A DNA stretch of 64,000 nucleotides, taken from assembly GCA_044225675.1 (NCBI GenBank), contig JBGAIH010000026.1:9963-73962 (forward strand), written 5' to 3'. Positions 56,890-63,878 of this stretch are shown here, in pieces. Position 1 is the stretch's first letter. Each line of letters opens with the position of its first letter. Both the position numbers and the translations under genes were made by a program. The notes beneath the pieces were generated by a model. It saw only the letters and a program-made list of their open reading frames with translations. It searched no databases and had not been told where the DNA came from. This DNA comes from JACMQX01 sp044225675 (GTDB lineage Bacteria; Pseudomonadota; Gammaproteobacteria; Burkholderiales; Burkholderiaceae_C).

Positions 56890-56932
56890 AAGGCCCGGAA
56901 CCCGCATCAATGCTGGGTTTCCGGGCCTTTTG
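56890..56932 (+). terminator. Rho-independent terminator of the early prophage operon
   Basis: AAGGCCCGGAACCC, loop GCATCAATGCT, GGGTTTCCGGGCCTT, then TT-rich. A long near-perfect stem that ends the early string and separates it from the late operon. Confidence 0.85.
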
Positions 56933-56943
56933 CATTGGAAAGT

Positions 56944-56963
56944 CCGCAGGATATACAGCAGGG
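56944..56963 (+). repeat. Iteron-like repeat, copy 2
   Basis: CCGCAGGATATACAGCAGGG, direct repeat of copy 1 with two mismatches. It lies just upstream of an AT-rich stretch and the DnaA box. Confidence 0.65.
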
Positions 56964-57239
56964 GTATCAGCCAGAAACTTCCTTTTTAAACGTGTCACCA
57001 ACGGCGCGCGCGGGAGCGCACTTATCCACACCAGCGGCCTGACGGCCGAGGGCTGACGAGGGCTGGCGCCACGCCGCAGAGACGCGCGCGCTGACGCGCG
57101 CCGGCCGGCGGCGCGGCATGCGGGCGTCATGGTCGATCAGGGCGCGGGGGAGGGGCCTGCACGCTGAAACCGCCCCGCGTACAGCACCACGCGACGCAGG
57201 AGACGCGCAAACGCCGCGTGAAGGGGGAGGGCGCCAAAA

Positions 57240-57268
57240 GTGGAAAAACGCCTCAAATCGCGTATATT
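57240..57268 (+). promoter_or_regulatory. Probable promoter of the late (structural) operon
   Basis: TGGAAA (57241-57246) and TATATT (57263-57268) with a 16-bp spacer, in the only AT-rich part before the 57311 gene. It is the natural start for the long structural operon. Confidence 0.5.
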
Positions 57269-57310
57269 CCGCCCAGGTTGATGCGGGCCTCCGGCTTACT
57301 GGAGTTCCCC

Positions 57311-57817
57311 GTGAAAATCGTTCCCTCTCTCGCGGCCCTTGCCGCCGCCGTCTCCGACCGTCTGCCCGAGCTGCGCGAACGCGTCAGCGAAGCGACGTTT
57401 CTCAAGCTTCAATCCGCCCTCAACCAGATCGACGCCGACGTGGCCGAGATCGGCGTCAGCATCGATACGCTCGCCGCGGCGAACGCTGAAGCGGCGTTGT
57501 TTCAAGACGCGTACATCGCAGGCGCTGCGGCCGGCGCCGCTCCGCTGGACCTGGGCCAAGGCTTGGCCGGTGCAATGTCGCCCGAGGCGCAAGCCGAGTA
57601 TGAGCAGCAGCGCGAGCTGAGCCGCGCCCAGGCCAAGCAATGGGCCGAGCTGCAGGCGAAGTTGCTGCAGGCCGCGCCGCGCCTGGTGGATGCCTTCGTC
57701 TCCGAGGCCGAGGCGAAGCCGCAGCGCGACGCCGAAGCCCTGGAGGTGCAAAAGCAGCTCCTGGCGGTGCTGCGCGGCCTCGCGGCGTTCTTCTCGGTCG
57801 AGCCCGAAGGCAAGTGA
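57311..57817 (+). CDS. Late-operon coiled-coil protein, 168 aa, unknown
   Basis: Starts at a GTG with GGAG 8 bases upstream. Almost entirely helical with heptad-like patterning (LPELRERVSEATFLKLQSALNQ; AEYEQQRELSRAQAKQWAEL). No membrane segment, no Cys. It could be a scaffold-like or core-associated protein, or a regulatory subunit. I do not recognise a family. First gene after the late promoter. Confidence 0.65.
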   Translation: MKIVPSLAALAAAVSDRLPELRERVSEATFLKLQSALNQIDADVAEIGVSIDTLAAANAEAALFQDAYIAGAAAGAAPLDLGQGLAGAMSPEAQAEYEQQRELSRAQAKQWAELQAKLLQAAPRLVDAFVSEAEAKPQRDAEALEVQKQLLAVLRGLAAFFSVEPEGK

Positions 57818-57820
57818 GCC

Positions 57821-58102
57821 ATGGCTGAAACCGTCGCGTGGTCGAAGTGCCACAGCTGCGGGGGCTCGGTCGCTGTGAAGAAAAACCGGAGCGACCGGGC
57901 CTATTACCGCTGCGATCACTGCGGCATCAAGGTGGAACACACCTGGACGCGCAGCAGCGATAAGTACCTCACGGACATCGGCGGCAAAACGCCGGAATCC
58001 GCAGCACCGCAACCGGCGCCCGCGCCGGAAAAAAAGCCCGCAAAACGCAGCGATTCGCCACCGGCCCCGGCGCCGGCCGCGTCTCGCTCGACCTTTTTCT
58101 GA
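57821..58102 (+). CDS. Zinc-ribbon protein, 93 aa
   Basis: Two CxxC pairs (C10-C13, CHSCGG; C31-C34, CDHCGI) with 17 residues between them form a zinc ribbon; residues 55-93 are a Pro/Ala/Lys tail. PM2 also encodes a small zinc-finger-containing transcription factor (P14) that activates late genes, as I recall from the literature; a similar role here would make sense but is only an analogy. Starts 4 bases after the previous stop. Confidence 0.65.
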   Translation: MAETVAWSKCHSCGGSVAVKKNRSDRAYYRCDHCGIKVEHTWTRSSDKYLTDIGGKTPESAAPQPAPAPEKKPAKRSDSPPAPAPAASRSTFF

Positions 58103-58111
58103 GGATCCGCC

Positions 58112-58504
58112 ATGAGTGACGAACTATCATCGCTCGACCGGGCCATTGCCGAGGTTGACGGCATCGCCCAGGCGCCGGCCCGCGAAGCGGCCGAGCAGGA
58201 GCACGCCGACGCGGCCCAGGGATGGGCCGAGATTCCCCAGGCCGTGGGCATGCTCCTGGTGCAGTTCCTGCCCGAGCTGAAGTCCGTCTACTCGGACGAG
58301 CGATGCACGGACTGGGGGCGGCACATGGCGCGGCTGTCCGAGAAATACGGGTGGTCCACCGATGGCCTGCCGGTCGAAGTCACCGTGGGCATGTCCACGG
58401 CCGGCTTCATCCTGCCCACGATGCTGGCGATCAAGGCCCGCCGCGCAGCCGCGCAGCAGCCGCAACAGGGAGCCGCCCATGGTGACGCGCAGCACACGGC
58501 GTGA
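58112..58504 (+). CDS. Late-operon small membrane-associated protein, 130 aa
   Basis: Acidic helical N-terminus (EVDGIAQAPAREAAEQEHAD), then two moderately hydrophobic segments at about 44-60 (PQAVGMLLVQFLPEL) and 90-108 (VTVGMSTAGFILPTMLAI), and a Gln/Ala-rich tail. A virion membrane protein is possible. The last 26 bases overlap the ATPase gene, whose start lies inside it. Confidence 0.6.
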   Translation: MSDELSSLDRAIAEVDGIAQAPAREAAEQEHADAAQGWAEIPQAVGMLLVQFLPELKSVYSDERCTDWGRHMARLSEKYGWSTDGLPVEVTVGMSTAGFILPTMLAIKARRAAAQQPQQGAAHGDAQHTA

Positions 58505-59183
58505 GGGCCCCATCGTCAAAGCTGGCGATGCAGGCCCGGCAAAGGGCACCGCCGCCGTCGACAAGAAGGCCGACATCCTGATTGCCATCGGCTCGACCGG
58601 CAGCGGCAAGAGCACGCGCTGCAAGATGGACATCGAGCAGCGCCGCATCCGCCGCCTGATGGTCTGGGACTGGATGCGGGAGTACGAAAAGATTCCCGAG
58701 GCCAAGACCCTGGGCCAGCTGCGAGACATTGCCCTGGCCGGCGGTGACTTCGCGGTGCGGTTCCTGCCGAGCTACGAGACGAAGACCCGCCTCAAGCAGT
58801 TCGACCTCTTCTGCGCCATCGGCATGGCCGCGCGCCGCTGCGCGCTGCTGTGTGAGGAGCTGTCCAAGGTTGTCAACTCGAACGGTGGGCCTGAGGGCTG
58901 GGAGCGGGCCATCACCGAAGGGCGCCATCGCGAGCTGAGCATCTACGGCACGAGCCAGCGGCCGGCGCTCATCGACAAGACCGCGCTGGGCATGGCGACG
59001 CGGCTCTATGTCGGCAACCTCGAACTGCCGGCCGACGTTGATGTCATGTCCACCATCCTGGGCGTGCAGGCTGACGAAGTGCGCGCGCTCAAGCCCTGGG
59101 ACTACATCGAGCGGCACCGCGAGACGAAGGAGCTGCACCGGGGCAACCTCGCGCAAGGCACCGCGAAAGGGGGGCATCCGTGA
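58479..59183 (+). CDS. Genome-packaging P-loop ATPase (PM2 P9 / PRD1 P9-like)
   Basis: 234 residues. Walker A GSTGSGKST at 38-46. Walker B region CALLCEE at 121-127, with acidic pair E126-E127. A third motif YGTSQRPALIDKT resembles the sensor region near the Gln-Arg-Pro motif of FtsK/HerA-type packaging ATPases of membrane-containing viruses. Small size and its place just upstream of the coat protein gene fit the P9 packaging ATPase of DJR viruses. It could be confused with Zot-like proteins of filamentous phages, but it lacks a membrane segment and the context is different. GGGAG precedes the ATG. Confidence 0.78.
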   Translation: MVTRSTRREGPIVKAGDAGPAKGTAAVDKKADILIAIGSTGSGKSTRCKMDIEQRRIRRLMVWDWMREYEKIPEAKTLGQLRDIALAGGDFAVRFLPSYETKTRLKQFDLFCAIGMAARRCALLCEELSKVVNSNGGPEGWERAITEGRHRELSIYGTSQRPALIDKTALGMATRLYVGNLELPADVDVMSTILGVQADEVRALKPWDYIERHRETKELHRGNLAQGTAKGGHP

Positions 59184-59569
59184 GCAAAAAGCAACACACG
59201 AAGAAAAAACGTGTGCGGCCGGGAGTCGCGTATTGCCGTGAATTCCAGCGAATTGCGGCTTTCGCCAAGGCGGCGCGGGAATCGGAACCTGAGGGCTCCT
59301 CGTTCCCCAACCCTTTGGAGTTTTTCCATGAAAGCCTACATGAAGACCGCCGCCGTCGCCCTGGCCGCTTACGCCGTGGTGGCGATGATCCAGTCGCAGA
59401 TGACCCTCCCGGTCGTCGGCAAGTTCCTGCCCAAAGCCAACGGTTGAGCCACTGGCAACGCCTGAAGCAACGCACCAAGGAACTGCTATGTTCAATCAAC
59501 GCCTCCCCGCCTTCCTTCCTGTCACGCCTGGTCAGGAAGCGGTCTGCCGCATCCCCCGGTATGCGCTGA
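59180..59569 (+). CDS. Uncertain ORF, basic N-terminus, overlaps two better genes
   Basis: 129 residues from a GTG that overlaps the ATPase stop, with a strong GGGGGG upstream. The first 45 residues (KKQHTKKKRVRPGVAYCREF...) look coding and would fill an otherwise empty 145-bp gap. The later part runs across the 59328 membrane peptide and into the coat protein gene in another frame, and is Arg-rich shadow-like. Possibly a short basic protein followed by a frameshift, or a leader. Confidence 0.25.
   Translation: MSKKQHTKKKRVRPGVAYCREFQRIAAFAKAARESEPEGSSFPNPLEFFHESLHEDRRRRPGRLRRGGDDPVADDPPGRRQVPAQSQRLSHWQRLKQRTKELLCSINASPPSFLSRLVRKRSAASPGMR
59328..59447 (+). CDS. Late-operon 39-aa single-helix membrane protein
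   Basis: One hydrophobic helix (KTAAVALAAYAVVAMIQSQM) followed by a short PVVGKFLPKANG tail. GGAG lies 8 bases before the ATG. Tiny virion membrane peptides next to the coat protein gene are characteristic of PM2-like and PRD1-like viruses. Confidence 0.6.
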   Translation: MKAYMKTAAVALAAYAVVAMIQSQMTLPVVGKFLPKANG

Positions 59570-60339
59570 CCCTCAACCGCCTTGTCCTGCGCCTGGGCGG
59601 CACGTCGCTGACGAAAGCCTTGATCCAAAAGATCGAGGTCCGCATCGGCACCCGCGTCGTCTGGGCCATCGACACCGTCGGCGCTGTCGCAGCCGGCACG
59701 ATCCTGGACTTGATGAACAAGTACAAGGGCCTGTTCGATCAGGCCACGAACTTGACCATCGACTTCACCGAGCGCGACTTCCTCACCATCGCAGCGCGCG
59801 AGATCGGCGGCATCGACATGTCCAAGATCACGGACGATGTGTATGTCGCGGTCACGATCAACGCGGGCGCCGTCGCGCCGACGCTCACCGGCTACATGTT
59901 CCTCACGCCCCCGCAGGGCAAGGACATCGAGGACGGCCAGCTCATTCAAAAGCTGGTATCCGTGCCCTTGAGCTTCGCCAACGGCGGCGCGCAAAACGTG
60001 ACCTTCGATCCCAAGGGCGCGCTCATCAAGCGCATCTTCACGACGTACACCGGCACGCCCGGCAGCGCGACGGTCGAATCCAATCTTCAAAACTTCATCG
60101 TCAAGAAGAACGGCTACATCGTCTATGACCTGTCGAGCACCGACAACAAGTTTGTGCAGCAGGAGTACCGCAAGGTGCCGCAGGCGCAGCTCCACGTGGT
60201 TGACTTCACGTTTGACAACAACCTGTCCGGCGCCCTGGTCACGGCTGATGCCAACGCGCTGGAGTTCATCCCGAACTACATCGCAGCCGACTCCGGCCGC
60301 ATGTTCTTCGAGTGCCTGGACGCTCCCTACAACCTGTGA
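59488..60339 (+). CDS. Major capsid protein, double jelly-roll (PM2 P2-like)
   Basis: 283 residues; PM2 P2 is about 269. No Cys cluster, no membrane segment; strand-rich throughout. The N-terminal order resembles P2: a short leader, V-T-P-G-Q, a basic strand CRIPRYALTLNRLVLRLG, KALIQKIEVRIGTRVVW, then a helix-like ILDLMNKYKG. A second similar strand series starts at about 155 (KLVSVPLSFANGGAQNVTF), as expected for two stacked jelly rolls. The C-terminus ends FFECLDAPYNL. AAGGA precedes the ATG. Placed after the ATPase and before a string of membrane proteins. Recognised from pattern memory; a profile or structure search would settle it. Confidence 0.75.
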   Translation: MFNQRLPAFLPVTPGQEAVCRIPRYALTLNRLVLRLGGTSLTKALIQKIEVRIGTRVVWAIDTVGAVAAGTILDLMNKYKGLFDQATNLTIDFTERDFLTIAAREIGGIDMSKITDDVYVAVTINAGAVAPTLTGYMFLTPPQGKDIEDGQLIQKLVSVPLSFANGGAQNVTFDPKGALIKRIFTTYTGTPGSATVESNLQNFIVKKNGYIVYDLSSTDNKFVQQEYRKVPQAQLHVVDFTFDNNLSGALVTADANALEFIPNYIAADSGRMFFECLDAPYNL

Positions 60340-60351
60340 TGCGGAGGCTGT

Positions 60352-60696
60352 ATGGCCGTCATGACGTTTGACGATGGCTCGACCATCGACACCGAGACCC
60401 TGGCGGCGACGAACTCGCCGCCGGGTTACCTGCTGAGCGACTACTCGAACAACTTTGCGCCGAGCAACGCGAGCCCGGGCGCCAAGAGCTGGGCCGATGT
60501 GTTGGCGTATGGCTTCGGCCGGATCGTTGACTACAAGGTTGCCAGCATTCAGGCGCAGAACACGCCGCCCCAGTACGCGCAGCAGCGCAACCCGGCCACG
60601 CCGGGCGCGCCGGCCTCGGGCATGGGCCTGGGAACCGTGTTCATCATCGGCGCGGCTGTCGTGGCCGTCGTGCTGCTTGCGACCTCGAAGAGCTGA
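60352..60696 (+). CDS. Late-operon protein with C-terminal membrane helix, 114 aa
   Basis: Soluble polar region to residue 85 (TPPQYAQQRNPATPGAP) followed by a membrane helix GTVFIIGAAVVAVVLLATS. CGGAGG stands before the ATG. Tail-anchored small proteins like this commonly lie in the inner membrane of DJR virions. No family recognised. Confidence 0.7.
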   Translation: MAVMTFDDGSTIDTETLAATNSPPGYLLSDYSNNFAPSNASPGAKSWADVLAYGFGRIVDYKVASIQAQNTPPQYAQQRNPATPGAPASGMGLGTVFIIGAAVVAVVLLATSKS

Positions 60697-60698
60697 GC

Positions 60699-61037
60699 AT
60701 GGCAGTCACCGGCACGCCGCTGGACTTCATCAACGCCGGTAGCGCGCTGCTTGGCGCGGTGGGCTCGCTCAATGCGCGCCCGGCCGTGCCCGGCATCGCC
60801 AGTTCCGGCGGGCCTCTCGCCAACAAGACCGATGTGGACTTCTCGGGGTTCACCGTCGCGACTGGCGGCAGCAGGGCAGAGGGCGCAACGATCAGCAAGA
60901 GCACCGCCGACGCCCTGGGCGCCGGAACGCCCTCGCCGGTCACGGCTGCGCTCTCTTCGGTGAATCCGACGACGGCCCTTGTCATCGGCGGTGCAGTGCT
61001 TGGCGTGGTGGTCCTATGGCGCATCTTGAAGAAGTAA
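60699..61037 (+). CDS. Late-operon protein with C-terminal membrane helix, 112 aa
   Basis: Same design as its upstream neighbour: Gly/Ser/Ala-rich ectodomain and a terminal helix ALVIGGAVLGVVVLWRILKK. The two may be related by duplication or by function, but sequence identity outside the helix is low. The stop lies inside the next gene (22-base overlap). Confidence 0.7.
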   Translation: MAVTGTPLDFINAGSALLGAVGSLNARPAVPGIASSGGPLANKTDVDFSGFTVATGGSRAEGATISKSTADALGAGTPSPVTAALSSVNPTTALVIGGAVLGVVVLWRILKK

Positions 61038-61453
61038 CGGAGGCGCAGGCATGCGAAGCTCTCTCCCGGTTCCGGCTCATCGACCCGCAGGGCAAAGCGA
61101 CGGTGCAAAGCGCAGTCGCGGGCGCGCGGTGCCTGGCGGTGGTGACACCGCACGGCACCGTGACGTGCGCGGTCAGGCTCAACGGCCGGCGCGCCTGGAT
61201 CAGCGCAGCGGCGGGCAAGACAACCGCGCCTGCAGCATCGCTGATTCTGGCGATGCTCGAGGCCTGGGCGATGGCGCACGGCGCGGCGCAGATCGGCTTC
61301 CAGACCGCACGGCCGGGCCTCGCCCGCATCGCGTCACGGTGCGGCTACCTCGTCGGTATGTTGTCACCGCCGTCTACCTCAACGGTGAGCGGCTTCACGG
61401 CCCGCAAGAGGCTGAACTCATCGAACGGTGGTCCCGATGCTGAAGCTGCTTAA
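61016..61453 (+). CDS. Late-operon GNAT-like protein, 145 aa
   Basis: Residues about 35-120 look like an acyltransferase core: CAVRLNGRRAWISAAAGKTT, SLILAMLEAWAMAHGAAQIGFQ and ARPGLARIASRCGYLVG, where the R-P-G-x-A-R and C-G-Y parts recall the C-terminal end of GNAT domains. The acetyl-CoA loop is not clear. It overlaps both neighbouring genes. Function unknown; it could also be an unrelated structural protein. Confidence 0.5.
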   Translation: MAHLEEVTEAQACEALSRFRLIDPQGKATVQSAVAGARCLAVVTPHGTVTCAVRLNGRRAWISAAAGKTTAPAASLILAMLEAWAMAHGAAQIGFQTARPGLARIASRCGYLVGMLSPPSTSTVSGFTARKRLNSSNGGPDAEAA

Positions 61454-61898
61454 GTGGCTCGCGCCCCTGGCGTTTCTGCGCCTCGCCTTCGGTGGCGATA
61501 GCAGCTCCACGCAGGCCAGCAACACGACGAACGTCAGCACGACGAACACGACCGACCGGCGCGCCGTGGCCGACGGCTCGGGCGTCATTGTTGGCGATGG
61601 TGGATCCGCCACCGTCAGCAACACCGTGACGGACCTCAACGCCATCAAGGCCGGCACCGACCTTGCACAAGCTGCCATCGTCGGTATCACGAAGCTGGCG
61701 ACCGATGCCCAGGCCAAGGCCGGGCAGCTCGCCGTGTCTTCGCTCGACACCACGGGCAACGTCGTCGCCGAGCTGAAGGGCGCCTACAAGTCCGCCAACG
61801 AACAGGCCCAGGCCGTCGCCAGCGGCAATCGAACCCTTGCCATCGTTGGCATGATCGTCGCCGGCATTCTGGCCGTCGGCTACTTCCAGAAACGGTAA
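61437..61898 (+). CDS. Late-operon membrane protein, 153 aa
   Basis: N-terminal hydrophobic stretch (LLKWLAPLAFLRLAFGG), then a Ser/Thr/Asn-rich segment (TQASNTTNVSTTNTTDRRA) with glycine turns, a helical middle and a C-terminal membrane helix TLAIVGMIVAGILAVGYF. It resembles fibre or stalk-like virion proteins anchored in a membrane. An in-frame GTG nine bases earlier is an alternative start. Confidence 0.65.
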   Translation: MLKLLKWLAPLAFLRLAFGGDSSSTQASNTTNVSTTNTTDRRAVADGSGVIVGDGGSATVSNTVTDLNAIKAGTDLAQAAIVGITKLATDAQAKAGQLAVSSLDTTGNVVAELKGAYKSANEQAQAVASGNRTLAIVGMIVAGILAVGYFQKR

Positions 61899-61902
61899 AG
61901 CC

Positions 61903-62673
61903 ATGAAGACCAAAGCCTTTAACCTCGCCAGCGGCACCGATGTGTGGAATCAGCCGGGCCTCTGGAACGTCTTCAAGTACGAAAGCAGCACCGCCAGCGG
62001 CGACGTGCCTTCGATCCGCGTGCGCGACAACTCCGGCACCGTTGTGGACATCGAGTGCAAGACCAGCCGCTTTATCGAGCTGCCCGAGCCCGTCGAGGGC
62101 CTCATCATCGAGTCCCTCACCGGCGGTGCTGTCAGCGGCAAGATCAGCGTCGGGCGCGGCAAGGTGTCCGACTCCATCGTCACCGGTTCCGTAGCCGTCA
62201 GCAGCATGCCGGACGCGGGTTTCATCGGGTCGAGTGCTGGCGGCAGCTTCCTCGGTGTGCATACGCTGGTGCCGAGTGCCGCGAACTACGCCGTCCTGCA
62301 GCTCTGGAATGTCGGCGCGAGTGTCAGCCTTGCGATCAAGAAGATTCACGTGTGGGGCCAAGCCGACATGTTCGTTCAAGGCTACGCCGTCGCGGCGGCG
62401 CTCGCCAATAACGGCTCTGCGCCCAGGAACAAGAAGGCAGGTCAGGCCGACTCAGTCAATGCCCAGGTGCGCCACGTCACGAACGGCGTGGGCCTCGTGT
62501 CGTTCCCGGCTGGCGTCTCGACGCTGCGCCATCGCGCGCTCACGACCGAGAAAACCATCGACCTGACGCACCGGAACATCATCCTGCCGCCCGGCTATGG
62601 CTTCAACCTCTACGGCATGACGATCAACACCGAACTGTCAGCGGTTTGGGACTTTGACGAGGTCGCCCCGTGA
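61903..62673 (+). CDS. Late-operon beta-rich structural protein, 256 aa (minor capsid, penton or spike candidate)
   Basis: Mostly beta strands with Gly/Ser turns (DVPSIRVRDNSGTVVDIECK; GAVSGKISVGRGKVSDSIVTGSV; TIDLTHRNIILPPGYGFNLY). No membrane segment and no signal. The size and strand content suit a vertex or second capsid protein; a tailed-phage relation is not seen. No family recognised. Starts 5 bases after the preceding stop and overlaps the lysozyme gene's GTG. Confidence 0.6.
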   Translation: MKTKAFNLASGTDVWNQPGLWNVFKYESSTASGDVPSIRVRDNSGTVVDIECKTSRFIELPEPVEGLIIESLTGGAVSGKISVGRGKVSDSIVTGSVAVSSMPDAGFIGSSAGGSFLGVHTLVPSAANYAVLQLWNVGASVSLAIKKIHVWGQADMFVQGYAVAAALANNGSAPRNKKAGQADSVNAQVRHVTNGVGLVSFPAGVSTLRHRALTTEKTIDLTHRNIILPPGYGFNLYGMTINTELSAVWDFDEVAP

Positions 62674-63416
62674 AGCGTGCCGCCGCCGCCGTGCTGGCCC
62701 TGGGCGCGCTCATCGCGGGGTTGGTCACCCGCGCCCGCGCAGCCGCCTCCCAGGCCCCGCAGGACGCCCAGGACGCGCCCCAGGGCACGAGCTGGGCCGA
62801 TGGGTGGGCCGATGCCCCGCTCGACCTCCTGCCGGCCCAGGACCTGGGCTCCTGGATCAGCAACGCCTTGCCCGACCTCACGCCGGTCGGCGCACCGCCC
62901 CAGGCCGTCAGCGCCGCCCAGGAGGACCGCAACGTATCGGCATTTCTGGCGATGATCCGCGCCGCCGAAGGCACCGCCGCGCCGGGCGGCTATGGCGCTC
63001 TCTTCGGCTGGCCCGCCGCCGGCCGCAGCTTCGATCCGCTCACCATCGGCGGGCACCCGAAGATTTATTTCAAGTACACCGACAAGGCCGGCAAAGAGAT
63101 CAGCACGAGTGCGGCCGGCGCCTATCAGATCGTCTACAGCACGTGGTCATCCCGCCGCGTTCCGTTCCTGGCCTGGGCGGCTTTCAGCGGCCTGTCCACT
63201 GAGGGCTTTCTTCCGGCCACGCAAGACGCCTTCGCGATGTACCTGCTGAACGTGCGCGGCGCGCTCGATGACGTCAGGGCAGGGCGCTTTTACTCGGCCA
63301 TCCAGAAGGCCCGCGCGGAGTGGGCCTCTTTGCCTGGGGCCGGAGCCAACCAGCCCGAGCGCACGGAAAGCTACGTCGTGTCGGCCTACCGCGCAGCCGG
63401 GGGAGTCATCGCATGA
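62670..63416 (+). CDS. Membrane-anchored lysozyme/transglycosylase-type muralytic enzyme
   Basis: 248 residues from a GTG that overlaps the previous stop. The N-terminal helix (4-24) anchors or exports it; a Pro/Gln-rich linker runs to about 85. The domain begins NVSAFLAMIRAAEGT, with the likely catalytic Glu, and continues YGALFGWP, IGGHPKIYF and SAAGAYQIVYSTW, the pattern of GH104/lambda-R-like and other phage muramidases. Being in the structural operon and membrane-anchored, it may be a virion enzyme that locally opens peptidoglycan during entry, as P7 does in PRD1/PM2; it could also be the lysis enzyme. Confidence 0.8.
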   Translation: MKRAAAAVLALGALIAGLVTRARAAASQAPQDAQDAPQGTSWADGWADAPLDLLPAQDLGSWISNALPDLTPVGAPPQAVSAAQEDRNVSAFLAMIRAAEGTAAPGGYGALFGWPAAGRSFDPLTIGGHPKIYFKYTDKAGKEISTSAAGAYQIVYSTWSSRRVPFLAWAAFSGLSTEGFLPATQDAFAMYLLNVRGALDDVRAGRFYSAIQKARAEWASLPGAGANQPERTESYVVSAYRAAGGVIA

Positions 63417-63865
63417 AGATCACCGGAACGCACGTCACCGTGGCCCTGGGCCTCGTGGGCCTGGGCGTCACGTACTACGTCGGCAAGAAGGCGCTGGACG
63501 CTGCGGGCAAGGTCGGCGCGGGTGTGGCTGATGCGGTCAGCTATGGCGTGCAGCAGATCACGCCATGGAATCCCGACAACGTGTTTGCCTCCGCCGTCAA
63601 CAAGGCCGGTGCCGCCGTCGTGCCGCAGGATGGCCCGGGCCGCAACGCTGACGGCTCCTGGACCCTTGGCGGCTTTGTCTTCGACGTTCAAAACCTCGGA
63701 GGGCTCAACGGCTTTGCGCTTGTGAGCCCTCCATCTGCCGCCGCGCAGCTCACCGTCACCGGCATCAAGAAGCTGGGCGAGATGCTGCCCGGCGAACTCA
63801 AGACCACGGCGGCGGACTGGGCGCAACCGACCCAGTACGACGCTTTGGGCAATGTGATCCAGTAA
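63413..63865 (+). CDS. Late-operon membrane protein, 150 aa
   Basis: Membrane helix at about 8-24 (VTVALGLVGLGVTYYVG) followed by a Gly/Ala-rich region with GVQQITPWNPDNVFASAVNK and a polar C-terminus. Coupled to the lysozyme gene by ATGA. Likely a minor virion membrane protein. No family recognised. Confidence 0.65.
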   Translation: MKITGTHVTVALGLVGLGVTYYVGKKALDAAGKVGAGVADAVSYGVQQITPWNPDNVFASAVNKAGAAVVPQDGPGRNADGSWTLGGFVFDVQNLGGLNGFALVSPPSAAAQLTVTGIKKLGEMLPGELKTTAADWAQPTQYDALGNVIQ

Positions 63866-63878
63866 CCAAGGAGCAACC

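Larger units (their letters stand above)
56865..57310. other. 446-bp intergenic segment with origin-like features
   Basis: In order: iteron 1, terminator, iteron 2, an AT-rich patch (about 56974-56991, CTTCCTTTTTAAACG), a perfect DnaA box TTATCCACA at 57022-57030, then very GC-rich direct repeats (GAGGGCTG twice near 57048-57067, GACGCGCGC twice near 57081-57104), and the late promoter near 57240. No convincing gene is seen here. The layout suits a theta-type or iteron-controlled replication origin for the element when excised. Confidence 0.6.

Noticed and set aside
57001..57217. Small ORFs in the GC-rich part of the origin-like region
   Set aside because: No ribosome sites, repeat-rich composition, and codon use unlike the prophage genes.
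58479..59183. Zot-type filamentous phage assembly ATPase
   Set aside because: No membrane helix, no filamentous coat or gene-III-like proteins around it, and a P2-like coat gene follows.
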